DNA of 43,276 nucleotides from CAIKZZ01 sp036742455 (GTDB lineage Bacteria; Pseudomonadota; Gammaproteobacteria; Steroidobacterales; Steroidobacteraceae), in contig DAINQU010000024.1 in assembly GCA_036742455.1 (NCBI GenBank), forward strand, positions 1 through 43,276. Reading direction: 5' to 3'. The notes below the pieces were generated by a model, which was not told the origin of the DNA, did no database searches, and was given only the letters and a program-made list of their open reading frames with translations. Below, piece by piece: positions 1 through 7,158 of the stretch (positions are counted from its first letter, which is position 1; every line of letters starts with the position of its first letter). Both the position numbers and the translations under genes were made by a program.

Positions 1-788
1 ATGATCAGGATGTGGAAGATCGCCCACAAGGACGCCATCAACACCTGACCGAGCAGAGCGAGCACGCCGGCCGCCGCCGCACCGGACGCGAACGCCCCGG
101 ATGCCGCGAAACCCAGCAATGCAATGAGCATGAACACGAGCTCGCCCGCGTACATGTTACCGAACAGTCGCATCGCCAGCGAAACCGGCTTGGCGAGCAT
201 CTCAACCACGTTGAGCGCGAAGTTCGGAATCCACAACAAAGGATGTCCACCGAACGGTGCCGCGATCAATTCGTGTCCAAATCCACCGACGCCCTTTGCC
301 TTGATGCTGAAAAACAGCACCAGTACGAGCACGGTCAAGGACATCGCAAAGGTCGTGTTGATATCGGCGGTCGGGAGCACTCGGAAATGCTCGGCACCAA
401 ACGCGCCACGCGCCACCAATCCCGGCACGTCGACCGGCAGGAAATCCATGGCGTTCATGAGAACGACCCAACAGAAGATCGTCAGCGCCAGGGGCGCGAG
501 GAAGCGACGATCGCCGTGAAAGACTTCCTTGACGCGATCATCCACAAATTCGACGACCAGCTCGATGAACGCCTGGAACTTGCCCGGTACGCCGGCGGTG
601 GCGCGGCGCGCAGCCAGCGTGAAGATCAACAGGAACACGATGCCGAGCGCCGCAGCCATCAGCATCGAATCCACATTGATCAAGTGGAAGTTGACGATGC
701 CCTCGGTGCCGTGCGCCCACTCACCCTTCGACAGGTCGTAGCGCAGGTGCTCGAGGTGATGCGGGATGTACTCGGTGCTGCCGGCCAT
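1..788 (-). CDS. atpB: ATP synthase F0 subunit a (partial, 3' end outside window)
   Basis: Subunit a of the F0 proton channel in the inner membrane; it carries the two proton half-channels that drive the c-ring. I translated the minus strand directly from an ATG at 786-788. About 262 residues are visible and the gene runs off the window edge still in frame. The signature RLFGNMYAGE near residue 215 contains the essential stator arginine, and it is preceded by a loop typical of the family (LNVVEMLAKPVSLAMRLFGN). Several hydrophobic segments match the expected multi-span topology. It lies 38 bp downstream of atpI on the same strand, the normal order at the start of an atp operon. Identification is secure; only the C-terminus is missing. 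Confidence 0.96.
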   Translation of the reverse strand, partial: MAGSTEYIPHHLEHLRYDLSKGEWAHGTEGIVNFHLINVDSMLMAAALGIVFLLIFTLAARRATAGVPGKFQAFIELVVEFVDDRVKEVFHGDRRFLAPLALTIFCWVVLMNAMDFLPVDVPGLVARGAFGAEHFRVLPTADINTTFAMSLTVLVLVLFFSIKAKGVGGFGHELIAAPFGGHPLLWIPNFALNVVEMLAKPVSLAMRLFGNMYAGELVFMLIALLGFAASGAFASGAAAAGVLALLGQVLMASLWAIFHILI

Positions 789-826
789 CGTCTTTCTCGT
801 CCCCAGTCCCTAAACCAATCCGCGCC

Positions 827-1234
827 TCAACGTATCCAGCGATTCGCTGGGCCCGTCGGCGCCGACCAGTAGGCGACATACGTCGCCAGATAACCCGCTA
901 AAACCGCCCAAGGGGCCGGCACGCGGGACCTAAAAACCAGCGCTAGGAGACCAATCGTCAGCCCGACCTTGATGGCCTGACCGAGATACAGACTCCAAGC
1001 GACCCTCGCGGGTGACGTCCCCTCCGGATGGCGGAAGAGCGCCCACGCGAACACCGACGTGGCCACCACACCGATGGCGCCACCGGCCATCGCCGATCCG
1101 GCCGCTCCCAACCCCCACGGGGTCAGTAGCGCCGCGACGGCGAGGGCCACCAGTCCCTGACGGGCAACAACTCGCAGGGCGGCTCGCCGTTCGGCGGTCA
1201 CCGCGTTCACGAGGTGCGGTACGGACTGGCTCAT
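827..1234 (-). CDS. atpI: ATP synthase assembly protein I
   Basis: Small membrane protein of 135 residues that assists c-ring assembly or Mg2+ supply for F1F0 ATP synthase. I chose the ATG at 1234 (MSQSVPHLVNAV) because AGAGGGGAG stands just upstream; the frame is open to 1339 but that extension is basic and unlike the family. About four hydrophobic segments can be seen, including LVALAVAALLTPWG and IGLLALVFRSRVPAPW, followed by a short hydrophilic tail. It is the first gene of the atp operon, directly upstream of atpB. A good promoter lies 126-154 bp upstream. AtpI diverges quickly, so the call leans on position and topology as well as sequence. Confidence 0.85.
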   Translation of the reverse strand: MSQSVPHLVNAVTAERRAALRVVARQGLVALAVAALLTPWGLGAAGSAMAGGAIGVVATSVFAWALFRHPEGTSPARVAWSLYLGQAIKVGLTIGLLALVFRSRVPAPWAVLAGYLATYVAYWSAPTGPANRWIR

Positions 1235-1359
1235 GCACTCCCCTCTGGCACATTGACGAACCGCGTCGGAGCGCAAAAAAACCACGACCGAGGAATCCTC
1301 CGGCGTGGCGATCATGCCTCTACGGCGGCTCGACAGCATCCCGGCTGCGAGGCGCGCGC

Positions 1360-1388
1360 ATTATAGGCACGTTTTTGCAGTGCTTCAA
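1360..1388 (-). promoter_or_regulatory. sigma70-type promoter of the atp operon
   Basis: Reading the minus strand, a -35 TTGAAG (1383-1388) is followed by a 17-bp spacer and a perfect -10 TATAAT (1360-1365). It lies in the 175-bp gap between the end of parB and the start of atpI and points at atpI. This is the best consensus promoter I found in the window. The atp operon therefore probably starts its own transcription rather than relying only on read-through from parAB. Confidence 0.8.
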
Positions 1389-1409
1389 GAAACCTTGACG
1401 CAGTTTCTC

Positions 1410-2315
1410 TTAATGAATGCGCGAAAGGATCCCGTCGAGCTCTTCCAAGCTCGAATACTGGATCACCATTTGGCCCTTACCGCCGGCGCCGTGCTTAAAG
1501 GTCACCTTGGTTCCGAGGCGCTCCCCGAGCTCCGTTTCCAGCCGACGGACGTCCGCGTCCGCCGGGGCCACCGTCTCCGCGGGCGCGGGCTTTTGGAGGC
1601 GGCGAACCAACGATTCCGTGTCGCGCACCGACAAACCGCGCTGCGCGACCAAGGCCGCGACCTCGACCTGTTGGCGGCGGTTGGTCAGACCGAGCAGCGC
1701 ACGCGCATGACCCATTTCGATCTTGCGCTCACCGACGAGGTTTTTGACCTCGTCTGCCAATTCCAGCAGCCGCAGCAGGTTGGTCACGGCCGTTCGGGAT
1801 CGACCGACAGCATCTGCCGCCTCTTGATGGGTGAGGCTGAAATCGCCGACGAGACGCTCTAAGGCGCGCGCCTCTTCCAGCGGATTGAGGTTTTCACGCT
1901 GGATGTTCTCGATCAGCGCCATCGCCACAGCGGCATCGTCCGGCACATGCCGAATGACCACCGGGACGGCGTCGAGGCCGGCCATCTGGGCGGCCCGCCA
2001 ACGCCGCTCACCGGCAATGATTTCATAGCGTTGTGAGGCGCCAGCGGCCGGTACGCCCACCGGCCGGACGACGATCGGCTGGACGATGCCTTGCGCCTTG
2101 ATGGAATCCGCAAGGTCGTTCAGGGAATCCGCGCGCATATCGCTGCGTGGCTGATACTTGCCGCGCTGCAACAAATCGACCGGCAAGCGGGTCAACTCAT
2201 CCACCGGCGGCTTCGACTGGGCCACCGCCGCCGCATTCGCGGTCACCTGGCGGGCCGTGGCCTCACCGAGCAGGGCGCCGAGCCCACGACCGAGTACCGG
2301 CTTTTTCGTCGTCAT
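1410..2315 (-). CDS. parB: Chromosome partitioning protein ParB (Spo0J/Noc family CTPase)
   Basis: Centromere-binding protein that loads at parS sites, spreads as a CTP-dependent clamp and works with ParA in origin segregation. The protein has 301 residues. An N-terminal ParA-interacting tail (KPVLGRGLGALLG) is followed by the ParB/Srx domain with YQPRSDMR and GERRWRAA, the arginine patch used for CTP binding and clamp closure. Next comes ENIQRENLNPLEEARA, then a helix-turn-helix (LTHQEAADAVGRSRTAVTNLLRLL). The C-terminal dimerisation segment ends in VIQYSSLEELDGILSRI. Its ATG overlaps the parA stop by 4 bp (ATGA), so the two are translationally coupled. Length and layout are normal. Confidence 0.97.
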   Translation of the reverse strand: MTTKKPVLGRGLGALLGEATARQVTANAAAVAQSKPPVDELTRLPVDLLQRGKYQPRSDMRADSLNDLADSIKAQGIVQPIVVRPVGVPAAGASQRYEIIAGERRWRAAQMAGLDAVPVVIRHVPDDAAVAMALIENIQRENLNPLEEARALERLVGDFSLTHQEAADAVGRSRTAVTNLLRLLELADEVKNLVGERKIEMGHARALLGLTNRRQQVEVAALVAQRGLSVRDTESLVRRLQKPAPAETVAPADADVRRLETELGERLGTKVTFKHGAGGKGQMVIQYSSLEELDGILSRIH

Positions 2316-3130
2316 GGCTCCATTTCCTCCGATTCCGCGTTCGCTGCCGCACCGGCCGGCTCTTCCTCCCGGCGCAGCATCTCTCCAGCCAACGCCAGAT
2401 AGGCGAGGGCACCGCGCGAATCTTTGTCATGGTAAAGCGCTGGACGCCCGAAGCTCGGCGCTTCCGCCAAGCGTATGTTGCGGGGAATGATCGTGCGGAA
2501 CACTTTTTCGCCAAAATGCTCGATCAGCTGCGAACTGACCTCATTAGCGAGGTTATTGCGAGGATCGTGCATCGTGCGCAAGATGCCTTCCAACGCGAGC
2601 TCTGGGTTGATGCTCTCGCGGATCTGCTCAACGGTGTTCAACAGTGCCGACAACCCTTCCAAGGCGTAGTACTCGCACTGCATCGGCACCAACACCGAAT
2701 CGGCGGCCACGAGCGCATTGACGGTGAGCATGTTCAAAGCCGGCGGGCAGTCGATGACGATGATGTCGTAGCGATCCCGCTTGAGTGGCGCGAGCGCCGC
2801 TTTCAGCTTGAGCTCCCGACCCGCCAACAGACTGAGCAGCCTGACCTCAGCGGCCGTGATGTCCTGATTGCCACCGATCAGCTCGAAGCCACCCACCGCA
2901 ACGGGCAAAACGGCGTCGGCCGCCGGGCAGTCGCCCAACAACACGTCCGTAATGGACCGTTCAAGGTTGTTCTTGTCGATGCCGCAGCCCATCGTCGCGT
3001 TGCCTTGGGGATCGAGATCCACCAACAGCACGCGCCGCTTCGTCGCGGCGAGCGACGCGGCCAGATTGACGGCGGTCGTGGTCTTGCCGACCCCGCCCTT
3101 TTGGTTAGCGATCGCGATGATGCGGTTCAT
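2312..3130 (-). CDS. parA: Chromosome partitioning ATPase ParA (Soj)
   Basis: Deviant-Walker P-loop ATPase that binds DNA non-specifically when ATP-loaded and drives segregation of ParB-parS complexes. I placed the start at the ATG at 3128-3130 (MNRIIAIANQKGGVGKTT); the open frame upstream has no family similarity and would overlap the preceding glycosyltransferase. Residues 10-18 form the deviant Walker A KGGVGKTT, the Walker A' region reads LLVDLDPQGNAT, and Walker B is DIIVIDCPPAL. The length of 272 residues is usual. The gene starts 7 bp after the stop of the TPR glycosyltransferase and overlaps parB by 4 bp, so it lies inside one long minus-strand transcription unit. Confidence 0.97.
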   Translation of the reverse strand: MNRIIAIANQKGGVGKTTTAVNLAASLAATKRRVLLVDLDPQGNATMGCGIDKNNLERSITDVLLGDCPAADAVLPVAVGGFELIGGNQDITAAEVRLLSLLAGRELKLKAALAPLKRDRYDIIVIDCPPALNMLTVNALVAADSVLVPMQCEYYALEGLSALLNTVEQIRESINPELALEGILRTMHDPRNNLANEVSSQLIEHFGEKVFRTIIPRNIRLAEAPSFGRPALYHDKDSRGALAYLALAGEMLRREEEPAGAAANAESEEMEP

Positions 3131-3137
3131 AGGTCGA

Positions 3138-4646
3138 TCAGAATAACACCGCACCGGGCGTGAATTCCCCTTCCGCGTGTTGAGCCGCTGCAAAAGCGAG
3201 GCGCGCCGCCATCGCCTCGACCACCCCCGACCAGTCCCCGGGGGCAGTTTGCCGAAACAATCGCAACGTCGGGTACCAGGGTGAGTCGGTCCGATCGCGC
3301 AACCAACGCCAATCCGGCGTGTGGTGTAGCGCGACCCATGCGGGCGTGCCGAGGCCACCGGCCAGATGGGCGATGGACGTATCGCAGGTGACCACCAGAT
3401 CGAGCGAGGCCATGACGGCGGCTGTGTCGACGAACCCGTCGGCACCACTGTCGAGGTCCGGCTCGGGGTGGCGAATCTGCGCGGCGTCCGCCACCTGCGC
3501 GATCTGATCGAGGCCGTGCTGCCGCTGCAACAGTACCCATTGCAAACCCGGGATCCTCAGCAAGGGTGCCAAGGCGGCGAGCGGCACCGATCGGCCGCGG
3601 AGATCGTCGAGCTCTGACTGGGGGTTACCGGCCCAGGCCACCCCGACGCGCATCCCGTGGACGCGCGATAACCAATCCGCCCACCGCTGCACCCGCGGCG
3701 CGTCGGCGTGCAGGTACGGTGCCGAGGTGGCGACCGTGTCGAGGGTCAAACCGAGCACATGGGGTAGGCTCATCAGCGGCGCCCAGCAGGCATCGACACC
3801 GAGCGGCGCACGACCGTAGGGCACCACCTCGTGGAATCCGCCGCTGCGCTTCAGCAGGCGAACCAAACGCGGGTGCACGTGCAACACCGCGGCGATGCCG
3901 CGTTGCGCGAGCACCGCGCCAAAGCGGGCAAACATCAACATGTCCCCGAATCCTTGCTCGGCGATCACGTGCAGCGTGCCCGGGCGACGCCGACCGTCCC
4001 AGCGTGGCAGTCGCGCCGACAGACCGCTCGCGTCTTGAATCCGTCGCCCTTCAAAGGCCTGAAAGCCGCGCGGATAGTCGCCCGTCGCGAGGTAGGCGTG
4101 CGCGAGGTTGTCGCGTGCGGCCTGCAGGGACGGCGCGATGCGCCGCGCGGACTCGAAGCAGTCGATCGCCTCCGCCAGACGCCCGGCGTCGCGCAGCACC
4201 GTGCCGAGATTGGTGAGGGCCTCCGCATCCTGCGGATCGCGCTGCAAGATTTGCCGCAGCATCGCCTGCGCCTCGTCGAGGCGGTGCGTATCCTGAAACG
4301 CTCGCCCGAGATTGAGCAGCAAAGGACGCACCGGCTGCACGGCGAGCCAAGGTTCCAGACGCGCAATAGCACGCGCCGGCTCGCCCAACTCAAGCCACGC
4401 GGCGCCTAAATTAATGGCCACATCAAGGTCGTCCGCAAGCCGCTCGGCCGCCACTTCGAGGTGCATCACGGCGTCGCGAGTCGCGGCGGCACGCAGGGCG
4501 GCTTCGCCGGCCAATCGCCGTAGCTGCGGATCCTCGGGCGCACGCTCGACGGCGGGCTCTAAGACACGACGCGCCTCGCTGACGCGGCCTGAGGCAAGCA
4601 GATCCCGGGCAGCGGCGATGACCGCCGCTGGCGATCCATCGGTCAC
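3138..4646 (-). CDS. TPR-repeat protein with C-terminal GT9-like glycosyltransferase domain
   Basis: A 502-residue protein in two parts. Residues 1 to about 210 are alanine-rich tetratricopeptide repeats, for example LLNLGRAFQDTHRLDEAQAM and ALTNLGTVLRDAGRLAEAID. The second half resembles the fold seen in TPR-linked glycosyltransferases related to family 9: HVIAEQGFGDMLMFARF, RVGVAWAGNPQSELDDLRGR, and the nucleotide-sugar loop LVVTCDTSIAHLAGGLGTPAWVAL. No signal peptide or membrane span is present, so it is probably cytoplasmic; substrate and acceptor are unknown. Its ATG overlaps the rsmG stop (ATGA, 4643-4646) and it ends 7 bp before parA. It is therefore embedded in the rsmG-parA-parB unit, an unusual place for such a gene. 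The family is fairly clear and the role is not. Confidence 0.85.
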   Translation of the reverse strand: MTDGSPAAVIAAARDLLASGRVSEARRVLEPAVERAPEDPQLRRLAGEAALRAAATRDAVMHLEVAAERLADDLDVAINLGAAWLELGEPARAIARLEPWLAVQPVRPLLLNLGRAFQDTHRLDEAQAMLRQILQRDPQDAEALTNLGTVLRDAGRLAEAIDCFESARRIAPSLQAARDNLAHAYLATGDYPRGFQAFEGRRIQDASGLSARLPRWDGRRRPGTLHVIAEQGFGDMLMFARFGAVLAQRGIAAVLHVHPRLVRLLKRSGGFHEVVPYGRAPLGVDACWAPLMSLPHVLGLTLDTVATSAPYLHADAPRVQRWADWLSRVHGMRVGVAWAGNPQSELDDLRGRSVPLAALAPLLRIPGLQWVLLQRQHGLDQIAQVADAAQIRHPEPDLDSGADGFVDTAAVMASLDLVVTCDTSIAHLAGGLGTPAWVALHHTPDWRWLRDRTDSPWYPTLRLFRQTAPGDWSGVVEAMAARLAFAAAQHAEGEFTPGAVLF

Positions 4647-5278
4647 GACCGCGGACGCTCGAGGATGGCCAGATGACGCTCATCGGCAAGTCCCGGCACG
4701 TGCAGACGCTCTATCCCGGCCAGCCGCCACGGCCGCGGCAGCTCCATGCACTCCGCCGACGGATCCTTGCCCTTCATCGCCAACAATCGCCCATCCGTTG
4801 TCGCCAAGTGACTGGTGTTGCGGACGAATTCCCCCACGTTCGACAACGCGCGCGACACGATCGTCTGCGCACGTTCGTCGGGCTGGAAGCGCTCTGCGCG
4901 ACTGCACACGGGCTCGACATTGGCCAAGCCGAGGACACCCGCCGCGTGGGTAACGAAGCCAATTTTCTTGCGGATGGAATCCACCAACTGAAAGTGGATC
5001 TGTGGATTCAGGATCGCTAGCGGGAGCCCCGGAAAGCCTGCGCCCGTTCCCACGTCGATCACACGAGGACCGCGTACGTACGGCTGTACCGTCAGGCTGT
5101 CGAGCAAGTGCTTGCGCACCATGGCCTCAGGCTCGGTAATGGCAGTGAGGTTGAAGCGTTCATTCCACTCGACCACAAGATCCGCCAATGCACACAGCCG
5201 ATCGACAACGGCATCCGTTGCGTCGATGTGCAGGTCGGCGAGTCCGTTGATCAGCAGGGTTCGGGCGTGTGCGTCCAT
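4643..5278 (-). CDS. rsmG: 16S rRNA (guanine527-N7)-methyltransferase RsmG (GidB)
   Basis: SAM-dependent methyltransferase that forms m7G527 in 16S rRNA; loss is known to give low-level streptomycin resistance. I chose the ATG at 5276-5278 (MDAHARTLL), which gives 211 residues, close to the family norm; an in-frame ATG at 5311 would add 11 residues. Diagnostic motifs are VVEWNERFNLTAI, RKHLLDSL, the SAM loop VIDVGTGAGFPGLPLAI, and VSRALSNVGEFV in the rRNA-binding half. The C-terminus overlaps the next gene by 4 bp. In most relatives rsmG directly follows mnmG; here three genes separate them. Confidence 0.96.
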   Translation of the reverse strand: MDAHARTLLINGLADLHIDATDAVVDRLCALADLVVEWNERFNLTAITEPEAMVRKHLLDSLTVQPYVRGPRVIDVGTGAGFPGLPLAILNPQIHFQLVDSIRKKIGFVTHAAGVLGLANVEPVCSRAERFQPDERAQTIVSRALSNVGEFVRNTSHLATTDGRLLAMKGKDPSAECMELPRPWRLAGIERLHVPGLADERHLAILERPRS

Positions 5279-5333
5279 GGGGCCGGCAGTGTAGCGGTAA
5301 CCGATGACCATCGTCTCGGTTCGGGCCGCCGTG

Positions 5334-6320
5334 TCAGGCCGCCCGCCGCAGCCACGCGGCGAGACCGTCCGCATTCAGGCGTATGTCCGGCTCTAATAGC
5401 GCACGTCGCGCCGCCTCCGGCGTCCGGTCACCGTGGCGATCCAATGCCGCAAACGTCCACTCGGCGAGATCGGCTTGCATCGCGTGAGCGGGGTTCGTCG
5501 CACCGGCGTGGCGCCGCGCTATATCCACGTACGCTCGGATGGCCCCCTTCAGATCAGCGCCCAATCGAGGCACCTCCGTCACACGCCCGTAGTGGGTCAA
5601 GTAAACCGCGGGCGGCGCCAGTGCCAGCACGCGGTCGATTGAGTGAAGCAGTTGGTCGGGGTCGAATTGGGTCGGCGTCGTGGTCGGCATGATGAAGGCG
5701 CGGCCGTCGACGTCGAAATCTCGGTACGAGATACCAAACGTATCGCCGGTGAAGACGCCGCGACTGCGCTCGTCCACAAAGATCTGGTGATGCAGCGCAT
5801 GCCCTGGGGTGTGAATCGCGCGAAAACCACGACCCGCCAATTCGACGGTTTGGCCGTCTGCGGCCGCGACGATACGATCCGCGGGAATCGGCCGAATCTC
5901 CCCGTACAGGCGCTCGTACGCTGCATCACCGTACACGGCGCGCGTGGCCGCGATCAGACGGGTCGGATCGACGAGGTGCGCGACACCGCGCGGGTGCACG
6001 ACCACCGTCGCGTTCGGTAAGTGCTCTAACAGCGCGCCGGCGCCGCCGGCATGATCGAGATGGATATGGGTCAGCCAGATCCAGTCCACGCACGCCGGCG
6101 TCAGGCCCTGCGCTTGTAATGCCGCCAGCAGCAGCGGTACCGCGGGAGCGGCGCCGGTGTCGACGAAGGCGGCGCGGCCACGCTCGACGACGAGGTGGCT
6201 CGCATCGAGCGCAGGCCGCACGTAGTGGGTGTCGATCGCACAAATGCCATCCGGGTAGGCGCAGACCCCCGAAATGACAGGGCCGGCTTGCGCCGGCCCT
6301 TCATGGACAGTATCCGTCAC
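5334..6320 (-). CDS. Metallo-beta-lactamase fold hydrolase (start uncertain)
   Basis: Zinc hydrolase of the MBL superfamily, cytoplasmic by sequence. The metal-binding signature is WLTHIHLDHAGG, with further ligands in FRAIHTPGHALHHQ, FTGDTFG and YLTHYGRV. A helical C-terminal part follows (about residues 230-328), resembling the uncharacterised MBL group beginning with an IDTHYVRP-like segment. The substrate cannot be told from sequence. The start is awkward. No ATG lies in frame between the cytochrome stop and the conserved region. The GTG at 6318-6320 used here places a perfect 9-bp hairpin (6279-6300) inside the first codons. A rare start such as ATT further downstream would avoid this but is speculative. 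The rsmG start lies 55 bp downstream. Confidence 0.8.
   Translation of the reverse strand: MTDTVHEGPAQAGPVISGVCAYPDGICAIDTHYVRPALDASHLVVERGRAAFVDTGAAPAVPLLLAALQAQGLTPACVDWIWLTHIHLDHAGGAGALLEHLPNATVVVHPRGVAHLVDPTRLIAATRAVYGDAAYERLYGEIRPIPADRIVAAADGQTVELAGRGFRAIHTPGHALHHQIFVDERSRGVFTGDTFGISYRDFDVDGRAFIMPTTTPTQFDPDQLLHSIDRVLALAPPAVYLTHYGRVTEVPRLGADLKGAIRAYVDIARRHAGATNPAHAMQADLAEWTFAALDRHGDRTPEAARRALLEPDIRLNADGLAAWLRRAA
6279..6300 (-). terminator. Strong GC hairpin after the cytochrome gene, likely terminator or attenuator
   Basis: AGGGCCGGC and its exact complement flank a 4-base loop, giving a 9-bp perfect stem 33-54 bp past the cytochrome c stop. On the minus strand it is followed by TGTCATTT, a weak U-rich tail. 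This looks like a degenerate intrinsic terminator for the cytochrome gene. It also falls at the very start of the downstream hydrolase gene, so it could reduce rather than stop read-through. Confidence 0.5.
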
Positions 6321-6333
6321 AGGCAAGGACGGA

Positions 6334-6951
6334 TCAGCGTGGCGCCTTTGGCACCCACAGACCCGGTGATTGCTGCGAGAAATACTGCGCGACCGCATGA
6401 ATGTCTGCGTCGGTCAGCGCGGCCGCCATGCCGTTCATGATCGCGTTCTGGCGCGTGCCCTTGCGGTACGCCTTGAGCGCCTGCTCGATGTAGTCGGCGT
6501 GCTGGCCGGCCAACGTCGGGTAATCGGGCGTGATACCCACGCCGTCCGGGCCGTGGCAAGCCACACAGGTGGCGGCGGCGGCAGGAGCGGTGCCTTTCGG
6601 CGCGCCGGACGAGGTCACCGGCGTCGTCGTCGCAAAGTACGCGGCGATATCGCGCGAGTCCTGCTCACTCATGCTGCCGGCCTGGCTGCGCATGGTGGGG
6701 TGGGGGCGGGCACCGGAACGGTACTCGGCCAGCGCTGAGGCCAGGTACGCCTCGTGCTGTCCACCGATCATCGGAACGTGATAGTTCGGATAGGCGTTGC
6801 GATAGTTGGTGATGCCATGGCAGCCAAAGCACGTATAGGCCAACTTCGCGCCGTGCGCCGCGTTCGCGCCATCGGCCAACGCCGGCAGACCCACGGCCGA
6901 ACCAAGGAATGCGGCGGCAACAGCCACCCAGCGGATCCGATTGAACAGCAT
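6334..6951 (-). CDS. Periplasmic diheme cytochrome c (c4-like)
   Basis: Exported electron carrier with two haem c sites. I chose the ATG at 6949-6951 (MLFNRIRWVAVAAAF), which opens with a signal peptide cleaved near ALA-DG (about residue 26) and has AGGTGGGGA upstream; the longer frame has no signal. Haem motifs are CFGCH (41-45) and CVACH (129-133). Each is followed by a similar cytochrome c fold (GGQHEAYLASALAEYRSG and AGQHADYIEQALKAYRKG), so the two halves look like an internal duplication, as in cytochrome c4. Distal methionines are likely in PTMRSQAGSMS and NAIMNGMAAAL. It is 205 residues long. The 207-bp gap upstream suggests its own promoter, though I see no clear consensus. Confidence 0.92.
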   Translation of the reverse strand: MLFNRIRWVAVAAAFLGSAVGLPALADGANAAHGAKLAYTCFGCHGITNYRNAYPNYHVPMIGGQHEAYLASALAEYRSGARPHPTMRSQAGSMSEQDSRDIAAYFATTTPVTSSGAPKGTAPAAAATCVACHGPDGVGITPDYPTLAGQHADYIEQALKAYRKGTRQNAIMNGMAAALTDADIHAVAQYFSQQSPGLWVPKAPR

Positions 6952-7158
6952 CTGTCCCCACCTGCCGGAGCTCTGCCCGGTCTCATCGTTTGAAAGGCCG
7001 CCGAATGGTACGGATGCGCCCCGAAAAATTCCACCCATAGCGAAAGAACTTGCCGCAAAGACGCCCGGGGGAGCCCCACATACCCTCCCGCCGCGACCAC
7101 CCTCGGCCCCACCGTGCCGCGGCGCCAACGCGCGACCACGCCGGCCCGCGCGGGTCGA

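Noticed and set aside
12..872. 286-codon plus-strand open frame
   Set aside because: Antisense shadow of atpB; its translation is low-complexity and Arg/His/Gln-rich, while the minus strand gives a clear ATP synthase subunit a.
2147..3163. 338-codon plus-strand open frame
   Set aside because: Lies opposite parA and parB, both unmistakable; no family features.
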